A DNA stretch of 64,000 nucleotides from Georgenia_A wangjunii (GTDB lineage: Bacteria > Actinomycetota > Actinomycetes > Actinomycetales > Actinomycetaceae): the NCBI RefSeq assembly GCF_036421915.1, contig NZ_JAZGOM010000013.1. One strand, written 5' to 3'. Each line of letters begins with the position of its first letter. Positions within the stretch are counted from its first letter, which is position 1. A program made the position numbers and the translations under genes. The notes below the pieces were generated by a model. That model did no database searches. It was not told the origin of the DNA and was given only the letters and a program-made list of their open reading frames with translations. This document shows, piece by piece, positions 43,390 through 52,659 of the stretch.

Positions 43390-43395
43390 ATCGTC
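43390..43395 (-). promoter_or_regulatory. -10 box of the LpqF-like gene, leaderless
   Basis: GACGAT on the minus strand, GGGGGG spacer, ATG 43383; the 12-mer GATGGGGGGATG also occurs at the tadA start. Confidence 0.45.
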
Positions 43396-43492
43396 GCAAG
43401 TCTCGGGTGCGGGCGTCGAGCGCGGCCGGTCGCCGTCCGGCTCTCGCGGCGTCCCGGCGCCAGGCGCGGGGCGTGGGCCGGCCCGCGTGGGG

Positions 43493-43498
43493 CATGAT
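43493..43498 (+). promoter_or_regulatory. -10 box, near-leaderless (alpha/beta hydrolase)
   Basis: CATGAT seven bases before ATG 43506. Confidence 0.35.
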
Positions 43499-43505
43499 CG
43501 GGCGC

Positions 43506-44492
43506 ATGGCCGACGACGACCGTCCCTCGATCCCCGCGCCCGCTCCCGCCGTCACGGACGTGCTCGGGGAGCCCTGGGTGGCACGCGAGCTCCCGCTGCG
43601 GCCGTCGGACGCGTACGGGGCGGCGCCGCGGGCGGTCCTCGTCCACCAGCGCGAGCGCGTGAGCCGTCGCGCGGTCCTCTACCTGCACGGGTTCACCGAC
43701 TACTTCTTCCAGGCGGCCCACGCCCAGCGGTGGGTCGACGCCGGCACCGACTTCTACGCGCTCGACATGCGCCTGAGCGGCCGGGCGATCGGTGACCACC
43801 CCCGCCCGTCCGACGTCCGGGACCTCGCCGACCTCGACGAGGAGCTCGCCGCCGCTCTCGAGGTCGTCCGCGGCGACGGGCACGACCAGGTGGTCCTCCT
43901 CGGGCACTCGACCGGCGGCCTCGTCGCCGCCGGCTGGGCCGTGCGCCACCCCGGCACGGTCGACGCCATCGTCCTCAACAGCCCGTGGCTCGAGCTCAAC
44001 TCGGGCTGGTTCGAGCGCGTCGTCGCCACGCCGGCCATCCATGTGCTCGCACGCTGGTTGCCGAGCATGCCCGTGGGGCGCCTCGACCCGGGCTACGGGC
44101 GGTTCCTCCACCGCACGACCGGCGGCGAGTGGGAGTACGAGCTCGCGTGGAAGCCGATCGCGGGGTTCCCGGCCCGGGCGGCCTTCATCTCGAGCGTGCG
44201 GCGCGCGCAGGCGGCGGTCGCCCGCGGGATCGACGTCGGTGCACCCGTGCTCCTGTGCTGCTCGGACCGCTCAGGTCCGCCGAAGCACCCCTCGGCCGAG
44301 GAGCTCGAGCGGGCGGACTGCGTCCTCGACGTCGCCCACATGCTCGCGCGCGGTCCCCTCCTCGGCGAGGACGTCACGATCCTCACCGTGCCTGGCGCCG
44401 TCCACGACCTCGCCCTGTCGCGGCCGGAAGCCCGCGCCCGGTACGAGTCCGCGGCCATGGCGTGGGTCGATTCCCGGCTGCCGCTGGCCTGA
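43506..44492 (+). CDS. Alpha/beta hydrolase (serine aminopeptidase S33 / monoglyceride lipase-like)
   Basis: 328 residues. Nucleophile S135 in LLGHSTGGLVA, oxyanion HG in YLHGFTDYFF, acid in LLCCSD and His in AVHDLALS. No signal peptide. Substrate unknown; Hydrolase_4 branch. An in-frame ATG at 43494 is an alternative start. Confidence 0.88.
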   Translation: MADDDRPSIPAPAPAVTDVLGEPWVARELPLRPSDAYGAAPRAVLVHQRERVSRRAVLYLHGFTDYFFQAAHAQRWVDAGTDFYALDMRLSGRAIGDHPRPSDVRDLADLDEELAAALEVVRGDGHDQVVLLGHSTGGLVAAGWAVRHPGTVDAIVLNSPWLELNSGWFERVVATPAIHVLARWLPSMPVGRLDPGYGRFLHRTTGGEWEYELAWKPIAGFPARAAFISSVRRAQAAVARGIDVGAPVLLCCSDRSGPPKHPSAEELERADCVLDVAHMLARGPLLGEDVTILTVPGAVHDLALSRPEARARYESAAMAWVDSRLPLA

Positions 44493-44503
44493 CCTGCACG
44501 GCA

Positions 44504-44526
44504 GCGGGACCCGCACCGGGTCCCGC
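44504..44526. terminator. Hairpin between convergent hydrolase and MFS genes
   Basis: GCGGGACCC (44504-44512) pairs with GGGTCCCGC (44518-44526). Confidence 0.75.
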
Positions 44527-44553
44527 AGATGCCGGCGCCGGTGCCCCGGCCGG

Positions 44554-46359
44554 CTACGCCGGGGGCGTCGAGCCCGGGGGCGTGCCCGGCAGCCCCGGGC
44601 GCTGCCCGGCCTCCTCGCCGGCCGGACCCGTCCCGGGCGCGTGGTCCGCGGGCTCTCCGCGGGACGCGCCGTCGGCGGCGGCCGTCGTCGTCCCGGCACC
44701 GCCGCCGGGACCCGCGGGCGTCGGTGCCCCGGCGGGCGTGCCGGTCGCGTCGGTGACGGCCTTCTTCACCTCGATGTCGACCGTGCTGCGCAGCGTCGAG
44801 TTCCGCATGAGGAGGACGGCGACGAGCGCGATGACGTTGAAACCCGTCATGACGACGAAGATGAGGTCCATCCCGTCCCCGTACGAGCTCCGGACGATGT
44901 CCGCGACCTGCGGCGGCAGGGCGGCGAGGTCGAGGGCCCCGCCCCCGCCCGCGCCGTCGGCCGACGCCTCCGGGTAGCCGGCCTCCGCCATCCGCCCGCT
45001 CAGCAGCGTGGCGATGTGGCCGGCGAGGAGGGCACCGAGGACCTGGACGCCGATCGCGCCGCCGAGGGAACGGAAGAACGCAACCGTCGAGCTGGCGACC
45101 CCCATGTTCTCCAGGCGGACGGTGTTCTGGACCGCGAGGACGAGGTTCTGCATCGACGCGCCCTGACCGATGCCGACGAGCAGGAGGAAGATCGCGAGCA
45201 GCCACAGCGGCGTCGAGACGTCGATCGTCGACAGCAGGGCGACACCGACCGTCATGGTCGTCACCCCGCCGACGACGTAGCGCTTCCACGTCCCGCGGCT
45301 GCTCACGAGCCGTCCGGCGATCGTCGAGGCGAGGAAGACGCCCAGCATCATCGGCACCATCATGAGGCCGGACTCGGTGGGCCCGTACCCCCGCCCGATC
45401 TGGAAGTACTGCCCGAGGAAGACGGGCGCGGCGAACATGACGGTGCCGACGGAGAAGCTCGCGACGACGCTCAGCGCCGTCGTCCGCTCCGTGAGGATCC
45501 ACATCGGCACGACGGGCTCGGGCACGCGGAGCTCGACGAGGACGAAGGCGACGATCGCGGCGATGCCGCCACCGACCATGGCCACGGTCTGCCAGGACGC
45601 CCACGCGAAGCTCGAGCCCGCGAAGGACAGCCACAGGAGCAGGAGCGTGACGGCGAGGATGATGAGCGCGGAGCCCCAGTAGTCGATCTTGGGGTGGCGG
45701 CGCGTCGTCGGCAGCACGTGCAGCCGCCGGTAGAGCACGACGATGGCGACGAGCGAGAACGGGATCGCGCTCCAGTAGCACCAGCGCCACCCGAGCCACG
45801 GGGTGTCGACGATGACGCCGCCGATGAGCGGGCCGGAGACGGTGGCGACCGCCATGACGGCACCCATGTAGCCGTTGTACCGGCCGCGCTCGCGCGGGGA
45901 GATGATCGTGGCGATGACCGTCTGCACGAGGGCCATCTGCGCACCCATGCCCACGCCCTGGACGACGCGGAAGGCGATGAGCGCGCCGGCGCTCGTCGCC
46001 ATCCCGGCGAGCAGCGAGCCCACCGCGAAGAGGGCGATCGCGAAGAGCAGGAGCTTCTTCTTGTCGAAGAGGTCCGCGAGCTTGCCGAAGATCGGCGTCG
46101 CCGCCGTCGAGGCGAGGAGCGAGGCCGTGACGATCCACGTGTACTGGAGCTGGTTGCCCTCGAGGTCGGCGATGATGACGGGCAGCGCGTTGCCGACGAT
46201 CGTCGCGGAGAGCATGGCGACGAACAGCGCGAGGAGAAGGCCGGAGAAGACCTCCATGACCTCGCGGTGCCGGCGCTCCTCGGCGGGGTTGCGGCGTGCG
46301 CCGCCGAACCGCCCGGTCGCGCGGGCACGGGGTGCCTCGGGGCTGCGGTCGCGGCTCAT
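44554..46359 (-). CDS. DHA2 family multidrug MFS transporter
   Basis: 601 residues from ATG 46359, overlapping the marR-like stop as ATGA. Fourteen membrane segments; motif A GKLADLFDKKK, motif C GPLIGGVIVDTPWLGWRW, and NALPVIIADLEG. A 60-residue Pro/Gly/Ala tail is cytosolic. Exports drugs using the proton gradient; the linked MarR is the likely regulator. Confidence 0.93.
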   Translation of the reverse strand: MSRDRSPEAPRARATGRFGGARRNPAEERRHREVMEVFSGLLLALFVAMLSATIVGNALPVIIADLEGNQLQYTWIVTASLLASTAATPIFGKLADLFDKKKLLLFAIALFAVGSLLAGMATSAGALIAFRVVQGVGMGAQMALVQTVIATIISPRERGRYNGYMGAVMAVATVSGPLIGGVIVDTPWLGWRWCYWSAIPFSLVAIVVLYRRLHVLPTTRRHPKIDYWGSALIILAVTLLLLWLSFAGSSFAWASWQTVAMVGGGIAAIVAFVLVELRVPEPVVPMWILTERTTALSVVASFSVGTVMFAAPVFLGQYFQIGRGYGPTESGLMMVPMMLGVFLASTIAGRLVSSRGTWKRYVVGGVTTMTVGVALLSTIDVSTPLWLLAIFLLLVGIGQGASMQNLVLAVQNTVRLENMGVASSTVAFFRSLGGAIGVQVLGALLAGHIATLLSGRMAEAGYPEASADGAGGGGALDLAALPPQVADIVRSSYGDGMDLIFVVMTGFNVIALVAVLLMRNSTLRSTVDIEVKKAVTDATGTPAGAPTPAGPGGGAGTTTAAADGASRGEPADHAPGTGPAGEEAGQRPGLPGTPPGSTPPA

Positions 46360-46841
46360 GCGCGCACCGCCGACCGGATGCTGCGGGCACGCGCGGCCTC
46401 GAGCTCGTTCCCGATGCGTCCGAGCGCCGCCGCGAGCCGCTCGACCTCCTCGGCGTCCCACGCGCTCAGCGCGTCGGAGATCCGGGCCGTGCGGATGCGG
46501 CGCGTGGCGGTGAGGGCGGCACGACCCTCGTCGGTGAGGCTGACGAGCGTGGCACGCCTGTCACCCGGGTCGGGGCGGCGGTGGACGTGCCCGGCCTGCT
46601 CGAGCCCCGCGACCTGTCGGCTGATGACCGACGGGTCGACCATGTGCTGCTCCGCGACGTCCGCGAGACGCGCCTCTCCGAGGGAGTCGAGCATGGCGAG
46701 GAGCGAGAGCTGGTTCGGGGCGAGGCCGGTCTCGCGGCTGACGTCACCGCTGATGACGCGGTTGAGCCGGACGAGGCCACCGAGCTCGTGGATGAGGGCG
46801 CCGCAGGCGAGGACGTGCGGGGTTTCGAGCGTATCGGGCAC
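46356..46841 (-). CDS. MarR family transcriptional regulator
   Basis: 161 residues from GTG 46841, seven bases after a TATCGT -10; an ATG at 46874 lies in the promoter. Winged HTH: ADVAEQHMVDPSVISRQVAGLEQAG and wing RPDPGDRRATLVSLTDEGR. Co-transcribed with the DHA2 exporter and presumably represses it. Confidence 0.88.
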   Translation of the reverse strand: MPDTLETPHVLACGALIHELGGLVRLNRVISGDVSRETGLAPNQLSLLAMLDSLGEARLADVAEQHMVDPSVISRQVAGLEQAGHVHRRPDPGDRRATLVSLTDEGRAALTATRRIRTARISDALSAWDAEEVERLAAALGRIGNELEAARARSIRSAVRA

Positions 46842-46848
46842 GCCTACG

Positions 46849-46880
46849 ACGATACGCGTACATGCACCATGCACCTATCT
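46849..46880 (-). promoter_or_regulatory. Promoter and candidate operator of the marR-MFS operon
   Basis: Minus strand: -10 TATCGT (46854-46849); upstream GGTGCATGGTGCATG (46863-46877) is a tandem repeat of GTGCATG and includes TGCATGGTGCA, an inverted pair of TGCA half sites. Confidence 0.4.
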
Positions 46881-46981
46881 GCGCAGGGCGTGGGTCTGCT
46901 CACAGGACGACGCCCGCGCCAGCCGAGCGGCCGGCCGCGCAGGGCTGGGCGGCGCGACGCACGTGCGGGAGGATGGTCGGT

Positions 46982-47446
46982 ATGAACCCGGTGGCAGCGC
47001 GGACCGTCCGGCTCACGGCCGGGCTCGCCCTCCTGCTCGCCCTCGCCGCGTGCGGGCAGCCCGAGTCCCCCGGGGGCCGGGACGAGTCCCCCGAGACGAC
47101 GACGGAGCCCACGATGACGCACCCGCCCACCACGCCGCCGCCGGGGACCCCGGGGCCGACCGGGCCCTCCTCCGCCGACGACACCGTCGCGCAGGCGGTG
47201 CGGGATCTCGCCGGGCGCCTCGGCGTCACCGAGGACGACGTCGAGGTGGCCCGCGCCGCGGCCGTCACGTGGCGGGACGGCTCGCTCGGGTGCCCGGCGC
47301 CGGGCATGGCCTACACCCAGGCCCTGACCGAGGGCATGCTCATCGAGCTCTCCGCCCAGGGCCGTACGTACTCCTACCACTCGGGTCCGGGCCGGGAACC
47401 GTTCCTCTGCGAGCGGCCCCAGCCGCCCCTCCGCTCGGGAACCTGA
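46982..47446 (+). CDS. Small secreted lipoprotein
   Basis: 154 residues from ATG 46982, with GGGAGG nine bases upstream. Lipobox LALAAC (Cys about 24), Thr/Pro-rich linker, then a compact domain with VTWRDGSLGCPAPGMAYTQALTEGMLIELS and two Cys likely forming a disulfide. This domain type is widespread in actinobacteria and cyanobacteria but uncharacterised. Divergent from marR. Confidence 0.85.
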   Translation: MNPVAARTVRLTAGLALLLALAACGQPESPGGRDESPETTTEPTMTHPPTTPPPGTPGPTGPSSADDTVAQAVRDLAGRLGVTEDDVEVARAAAVTWRDGSLGCPAPGMAYTQALTEGMLIELSAQGRTYSYHSGPGREPFLCERPQPPLRSGT

Positions 47447-47466
47447 CCGGCGGCCCTCGGCACGCC

Positions 47467-47499
47467 GACGGGCGTGACCCCCAAGGGATCACGCCCGTC
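47467..47499. terminator. Bidirectional terminator
   Basis: GACGGGCGTGA (47467-47477) pairs with TCACGCCCGTC (47489-47499), between convergent lipoprotein and subtilisin genes. Confidence 0.85.
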
Positions 47500-47511
47500 G
47501 TCGTTCAAGGG

Positions 47512-50500
47512 TTACGGGTACCCGGGAAGACCCGGGACCAGCCACCCGATGAGGCTCCAGATGAGCCACTCGAGGAACGAGCCGAACCAGTGGGCCCAGC
47601 AGCTCGAGTCGAAGATGCTGCACTCGGGCACGCCCGGCCCGCCCGGCCCGCCGGAGTCGGCGCTGTCGAGGATGCGTACCGTCGCGCTCGACGGCTCGCC
47701 GACGTCGTAGGCCTCGGCGTCGACGACCGTGAGCGTCACCGTCCGCTCGTCGCGCTGGCGGCCGCTGCGGTTGATGACCTCCACCGCCTCCGTCGCGGTG
47801 GCGGAGCCGGCGGCGAACGTCACCGTGCCGTCGAGCGCCCTGATGTCGCGCCCGATCCGCACCCTGTTGTTGTGGTCGACGTCGTAGGAGACGGTGAGCG
47901 CCTCCGCGAGGTCGCCGGTACGCGTGAAGGTGACGATGCCGTTCTGGCTCGGCTCCTTCGCGTCGCGCGTGCGCTCGACCGTGATGACGGGCGTCTCGGC
48001 GACAACGCCCTCGATCGTGACACCGACACCGATGGTCACCGGCTGCGCACCGGGGTTGTCGGTGACGTGGGTGACCTCGTTCGTCAGCACGTCCCCGTTG
48101 GCGAGGCCCGCGTCGTCGACGGTCACCTGGTAGCTGATGGTGACCGGGTCGAACGAGGCGCCTTCGTAGTCGAAGCAGATGACCGTGTCGTCCTCGACGA
48201 CGCCCTCGCCGGAGTCGCGGTTGACGAGCGCCTGGCCCGTCGTGCCGTCCGCGTTCTCGGTGCCGATCGTCAGCGGGCCGTCCACCGGGCCGGTGATGTT
48301 GTCGTAGGCGACGTAGAACTCGTAGGCACCGGGCGCGTCGTCCTGACCGCGGAAGGCGAAGAGCTGCACGTCGTACGTGCTCTCCGGGTCTTCGTAGAGC
48401 TGGACGTCGTCGTACTCGATGACGAGCGCGCTGCCGGGGACCGTCCCGCCGAGGTTGACGAGGGTGACGCCCTTGTTCGTCGCCGCGTCGTAGACGATCT
48501 CCATGTCCTGCCACAGCATGGCGAGGAGGTTGTTCGGCGCCGCCGGGTCGGGCAGCGCCTGGGGCTCCCACGGCGCACCGCCGTAGTTCGTCGCCGAGTC
48601 GAAGACGACGAACCCGTCGTCGGTGAGCGTGATCCCGTTGTAGTCGATGCCGTAGAAGCTGAACGGCGATGCGCTCGAGACGGTGAACGCCACCGTGTCC
48701 CCGGAGACGCCCGGGTCCGTCGCGAAGCTGCCGAGAGAGGCGAGGTCGACGTAGCCACCACCGTTCAACGGGTTGGCGCACGCCGGGTTCTCACCGCTGC
48801 GGGTGATGGCGTAGGTGCCCGTGGCGCCCGCGGCGGTGGGCAGCACGCCCTCCCACTCGAGGACGCCGTCGGTGACGGTGGCCCCACCGGTGGCGGAGCC
48901 CTCGACGTACGTCATCCCCTCGGGGATGTCGTCGGTGATCGTGTAGGTGAGGTCCTCGTCCGTGACGTTGGGCTGGACGGTGACCTCGTACGTGACGGTG
49001 TCACCGGGCGCCGCCGTCTCGACGTCGGCCGTCTTCGTCACGTCGTCGGCGAACCGGTTGAGCGTGACGGGCAGGATGCCGATGTCGTCCGGGGAGCCGG
49101 CGGAGGAGCCGAGGGTGATGGCCCCGTACCAGCGCTCCCCGGCGTCGAGCTCGGGCTCGTCGTAGTACACCCGCAGGTCGAACGGCTCGCCGGTCGGGTT
49201 GGTCTCCGGTCCCTCGACCGAGAGGTTGCCGGCGTCGCCGGCGACGACGGCGGTCCCGAAGGTGAGGGTGTCCGTCGCTCCCGGCGCGGATGCCTCCCAG
49301 TTCTGCAGGAGGATCCACCACGTGCCGGCCTCCGGTGCCCCGATGTCGCACTTCTCGAGCGCTCCGGCGGTCGCGCTCATGCAGATCTCGGTCTCGAGGC
49401 TCGGGGTGTCGCCCCGGCCCACGAAGAGGTCGATGTCCGGCGCCGTCGACTCGGTGACCTCGGCGACGAGGCGGCTCGCACCCTCGGGGACCTCGACGGT
49501 GAGGACCGTCGTGCCCGCGGGCGAGTCGTACGGGTCGGTGTTCGTCGGGTCCTGGACGAGGGAGTACTCCTCGGTCACCAGCTGGGTCAGGCCGGCGACC
49601 GTGGCCTGCAGGTCGGTGATCTCGATGGCCTCGAGGTCCTCGACGAGCTCCGACCCGGCGTCCCGGCGGGTGTCGATGACGACCTCGCTCGGCAGGACGC
49701 CGGTCGACGGCAGGACGGCCACCGGCAGGGAGGCGTCCGAGATGCCGGCCGTTCCCGGCGTGAGGTAGACCCGGCCGAAGAGCCAGGTGTCCGCCGCCGC
49801 GTCCGCGGCGCGTACGTCCGCGGTGATGGTGATCTCCTGGGTCTCGCCGTCGGCGAGGGAGAACGTGGCGGGCTCCACGGTGATCGCCACGTCGTCGTCG
49901 GAGGCGACCGTCGCGCTCCACTCGACCGTCCCGGCGGCGTCACCGGTCAACGTCCGGGTCCACGAGCATGTCTGCAGGCACTGGCTGTCGGCCATGCTGG
50001 CCAGGTTGACGGTCTTGGGGTCGCCCCCCTCGCTCGGGTCCGCCGCCTCGTAGCGCGCGATGGTCTCCTCGAGGACGAAGCCGGCGTTCGCGGCGGCCGC
50101 GACATCGATGCGCCCCGAGCCCATGTCGAACGGGTCGGCCGGTGTGACGCCGTCCTCCTTGGTGACGCCGTCCATGACCGCAGTCGTCATGAGGGCGGAC
50201 TGGATCTCCGCGGGCGACCAGTCGGGGCGCAGGTCGGTCAGCAGCGCACCGGCGCCGGCGACGTGGGGGCTGGCCATCGAGGTGCCGGAGATGAACCCCC
50301 ATTCGGGGTCCACCTCGCTCTCCGCCGTCGACACGCCGACCGCGGCGAGGATGTCGACGCCGGGCGCGGCGACGCTCGGCGAGAGGATGTCGAGAGCGCG
50401 GTTCGGACCGCGGCTGGAGAAGCCGGCGGTGACGTCCCCGTTGGCAGGGTCTTCCTCGAGCGTCGCACCGGTGATCGTGCCGGTGTGCCCCTCGCCCTCG

Positions 50501-52221
50501 TCCAGCCACGCCTTGAGGGCGAGGCCGTCGTCGTACGAGATGTGGACGGCCGGCAGGACGTGAGCGTCGCCGGTGAGCGAGTCGCCGTTCGGCTCGTCGT
50601 TGGCGAGGATCATTCCGCCCGCTCCGGCGTCGGCGACGACCTGGCCCTTCTCGACACGGCCGCTGATGCCGCGGTCGCAGACGACGATCTCGCCGTCGAA
50701 GGTGTTCTCCTCGAACGCGCCCGCCTGGCACAGCGGGTCGCCGTAGTCGCCCGCGTAGACGATCGGCGCGGGGCCGTAGCCCGTCGTGAACCCGAGGCCC
50801 CCGATGTCGCCGAGCTCGGGACCGTCCTCGCGGGTGAGGTCGACGAGCGCGTTGAGGTAGACCCGGTCGTGCGTGGAGGCGGCCACGGACGTCACCCACG
50901 GCACGTCGGCGGGCGAACCCACGGTCGACGGCCCAGGGCCGTCGTTGCCGGCCGAGGTGGCGACGAAGATGCCCGCGGCCCGTGCGTTGAGGAACCCGAT
51001 GGCGTCGGGGTCCGACCAGGCGTTCGACGGCGCCGAGCTGCCGATCGAGTAGTTGATGACGTCGACCTGGTCCTCGATCGCCTGGTCGATCGCCGCGGTG
51101 ATCGCCGCCGCCGAGCAGCCGTCCGCGTCGCAGACGTCGTAGGCGATGAGATTCGCGTGCGGGGCGACACCGGAGATCGTGCGGGTCTCGCTGATCCCGG
51201 ACGGGCCCTCGACGACGGCGGTCACCTGGTTGCCGGCGGTGGTGCTGGCCGTGTGGCTGCCGTGGCCGTCGTCGTCGAACGGACCTTCACCGATGAAGTC
51301 GTACGCGCCGATGAGCTTGTCGTTGCAGGGGAACCGGGCGTCGTACTGCTCGGTGTTGGCCGCGTCGCACATGCCGAGGTAGGTGCCCTCGCCCAGCGGG
51401 TTGGTGTGGTCGTAGCCGTCACCGCCCTCGGACTCCGGGACGGTGTCGGCGAACGAGGGGTTCGAGGGGTTGATCCCGGTGTCGAGGATGCCGGCAACGA
51501 TGCCCTCACCCTTCGTGCCGACGCCGCCCGTAGCCGCCCCGTCCCAGATCGCCGGGGCGCCGATCCACTCCGGACCGTTGTCGGTCTGGATCTGCCGGTC
51601 GAAGTCCACGACGACGGAGGTGACGCCGCGGAGCTGCGCGACGGCGGCCGCCTCGTCCGCCGTCAGCTCGACCGCGATGCCGTTGAGGGCGTAGGTGTAG
51701 CTGAAGTCGACGGCCGGCGCCCGGCCGATCTCGGCGCGGATCTCGCTCTGGAGGTCCGCCTGCTCGCCGGCGAGGAACTCGGTGTAGGCGCGCACGGGCG
51801 CGGCGCTCGCGTCGAGCCTGTCGCCCGGCTCCGGCTTCGTCGCCTGGAGCCGCGCGATGCCGCCGTCGTAGGCGGAGACCGCGGGGGCGTCGAGCTGGAC
51901 GATGTAGCGCTCAGCGGTGGGTGCGGACCCGAGACGCATGACGGTGCCCTTGGCGCCGTCACGCGCGACGCTCGTGCTGCCGGACGTCTCGGCAGGCTCG
52001 GCGGCGGCGCCGGCGAGGCGGTCGTCCGTAGCCGTGGCGGGCGCCGCCCGGTCAGCGGCAGCGGCGCGGCTGACCGAGGAGCGCTCGGCGGTAGCCGTGG
52101 CGGAGGAGGTGGTGCGCTGGGCTTCGGGAGCAGAGCTGGATGCGTTCGCGGTGGGGGCAATACCCACCGCGAGTGCGCATGCTGACAGCACAGCCAGAAG
52201 CCGATGTGGAGCTTTGGACAC
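47512..52221 (-). CDS. Secreted S8 subtilisin-family serine protease, 1569 residues
   Basis: GTG start 52221. Signal peptide to ANAS (about 28), I9-type propeptide (RYIVQLDAPAVSAYDGG, about 95-215), S8 domain with D247 (GILDTGIN), H320 (GHGSHTAS) and S648 (SGTSMASPHVAG); a PA domain (about 455-560) is inserted between His and Ser. Then an Fn3_6-type domain, a pre-peptidase-like beta domain, DUF11 repeat (TKTADVETAAPGDTVTYEV), a beta-sandwich with VCBS/lectin-like features, and a Calx-beta-like repeat. The C-terminus ends in a hydrophobic Trp-rich segment (WFGSFLEWLIWSLIGWLV). Degrades extracellular protein. Confidence 0.92.
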   Translation of the reverse strand: MSKAPHRLLAVLSACALAVGIAPTANASSSAPEAQRTTSSATATAERSSVSRAAAADRAAPATATDDRLAGAAAEPAETSGSTSVARDGAKGTVMRLGSAPTAERYIVQLDAPAVSAYDGGIARLQATKPEPGDRLDASAAPVRAYTEFLAGEQADLQSEIRAEIGRAPAVDFSYTYALNGIAVELTADEAAAVAQLRGVTSVVVDFDRQIQTDNGPEWIGAPAIWDGAATGGVGTKGEGIVAGILDTGINPSNPSFADTVPESEGGDGYDHTNPLGEGTYLGMCDAANTEQYDARFPCNDKLIGAYDFIGEGPFDDDGHGSHTASTTAGNQVTAVVEGPSGISETRTISGVAPHANLIAYDVCDADGCSAAAITAAIDQAIEDQVDVINYSIGSSAPSNAWSDPDAIGFLNARAAGIFVATSAGNDGPGPSTVGSPADVPWVTSVAASTHDRVYLNALVDLTREDGPELGDIGGLGFTTGYGPAPIVYAGDYGDPLCQAGAFEENTFDGEIVVCDRGISGRVEKGQVVADAGAGGMILANDEPNGDSLTGDAHVLPAVHISYDDGLALKAWLDEGEGHTGTITGATLEEDPANGDVTAGFSSRGPNRALDILSPSVAAPGVDILAAVGVSTAESEVDPEWGFISGTSMASPHVAGAGALLTDLRPDWSPAEIQSALMTTAVMDGVTKEDGVTPADPFDMGSGRIDVAAAANAGFVLEETIARYEAADPSEGGDPKTVNLASMADSQCLQTCSWTRTLTGDAAGTVEWSATVASDDDVAITVEPATFSLADGETQEITITADVRAADAAADTWLFGRVYLTPGTAGISDASLPVAVLPSTGVLPSEVVIDTRRDAGSELVEDLEAIEITDLQATVAGLTQLVTEEYSLVQDPTNTDPYDSPAGTTVLTVEVPEGASRLVAEVTESTAPDIDLFVGRGDTPSLETEICMSATAGALEKCDIGAPEAGTWWILLQNWEASAPGATDTLTFGTAVVAGDAGNLSVEGPETNPTGEPFDLRVYYDEPELDAGERWYGAITLGSSAGSPDDIGILPVTLNRFADDVTKTADVETAAPGDTVTYEVTVQPNVTDEDLTYTITDDIPEGMTYVEGSATGGATVTDGVLEWEGVLPTAAGATGTYAITRSGENPACANPLNGGGYVDLASLGSFATDPGVSGDTVAFTVSSASPFSFYGIDYNGITLTDDGFVVFDSATNYGGAPWEPQALPDPAAPNNLLAMLWQDMEIVYDAATNKGVTLVNLGGTVPGSALVIEYDDVQLYEDPESTYDVQLFAFRGQDDAPGAYEFYVAYDNITGPVDGPLTIGTENADGTTGQALVNRDSGEGVVEDDTVICFDYEGASFDPVTISYQVTVDDAGLANGDVLTNEVTHVTDNPGAQPVTIGVGVTIEGVVAETPVITVERTRDAKEPSQNGIVTFTRTGDLAEALTVSYDVDHNNRVRIGRDIRALDGTVTFAAGSATATEAVEVINRSGRQRDERTVTLTVVDAEAYDVGEPSSATVRILDSADSGGPGGPGVPECSIFDSSCWAHWFGSFLEWLIWSLIGWLVPGLPGYP

Positions 52222-52276
52222 AGGCGATCAACCCCAGGACTAGGAGCCCGGGGGTTTTCCCGGGCAGGTCACGTCT

Positions 52277-52305
52277 GTCTAACCCCATGGCATAGCCCAC
52301 GTCAA
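52277..52305 (-). promoter_or_regulatory. Sigma-70-type promoter of the subtilisin gene
   Basis: TTGACG (52305-52300) and TTAGAC (52282-52277) with 17-bp spacing on the minus strand, about 50 bp before GTG 52221. A CCCGGG palindromic hairpin lies in the leader. Confidence 0.65.
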
Positions 52306-52495
52306 CGACCGTCCAGAATCCTCGACCATCGTCTACCGGCGCCCGGTTCGTCCGGGTCGGCAGGGCCGCCACGGCAGCACCCCGTGCGTCGCTGCAGGAG
52401 GGGCGCGGGGCACCGTCCGTCGCCGCCCGCGACGGCGGTGCGCGAACGACGGAGGCCCCGGTCCGCGGCGGCGGATCGGGGCCTTCGTCGTGCTG

Positions 52496-52568
52496 TGCGC
52501 CCGGAGGGACTCGAACCCCCAACCTTCTGATCCGTAGTCAGATGCTCTATCCGTTGAGCTACGGGCGC
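52496..52568 (-). tRNA. tRNA-Arg(ACG)
   Basis: Minus strand: acceptor GCGCCCG/CGGGCGC, anticodon loop CTACGGA gives ACG (A34 is modified to inosine by TadA), T-arm GGGTTCGAGTCCC-like. No CCA encoded. Confidence 0.95.
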
Positions 52569-52628
52569 ATGGCCGTGAGGCCGAGGACAACAATAGCCGT
52601 GCGCCGCCGGATGTCCCAACCCGTTCCG

Positions 52629-52644
52629 CGTGACGCCCGTCACG
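52629..52644 (-). terminator. Short hairpin after the ABC operon
   Basis: CGTGAC (52629-52634) pairs with GTCACG (52639-52644), loop GCCC; 15 bp downstream of the ATPase stop. Confidence 0.45.
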
Positions 52645-52659
52645 GGCCCGGCGCGCGCC

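Noticed and set aside
46842..46874. ATG 46874 as start of the second MarR gene
   Set aside because: It lies in the promoter/operator area; GTG 46841 has a suitable -10.
43792..52185. Very long open plus-strand frame opposite the subtilisin and MFS genes
   Set aside because: A GC-skew shadow; its translation is low-complexity R/A/G/D-rich with no domain, and the minus-strand genes carry full motifs.
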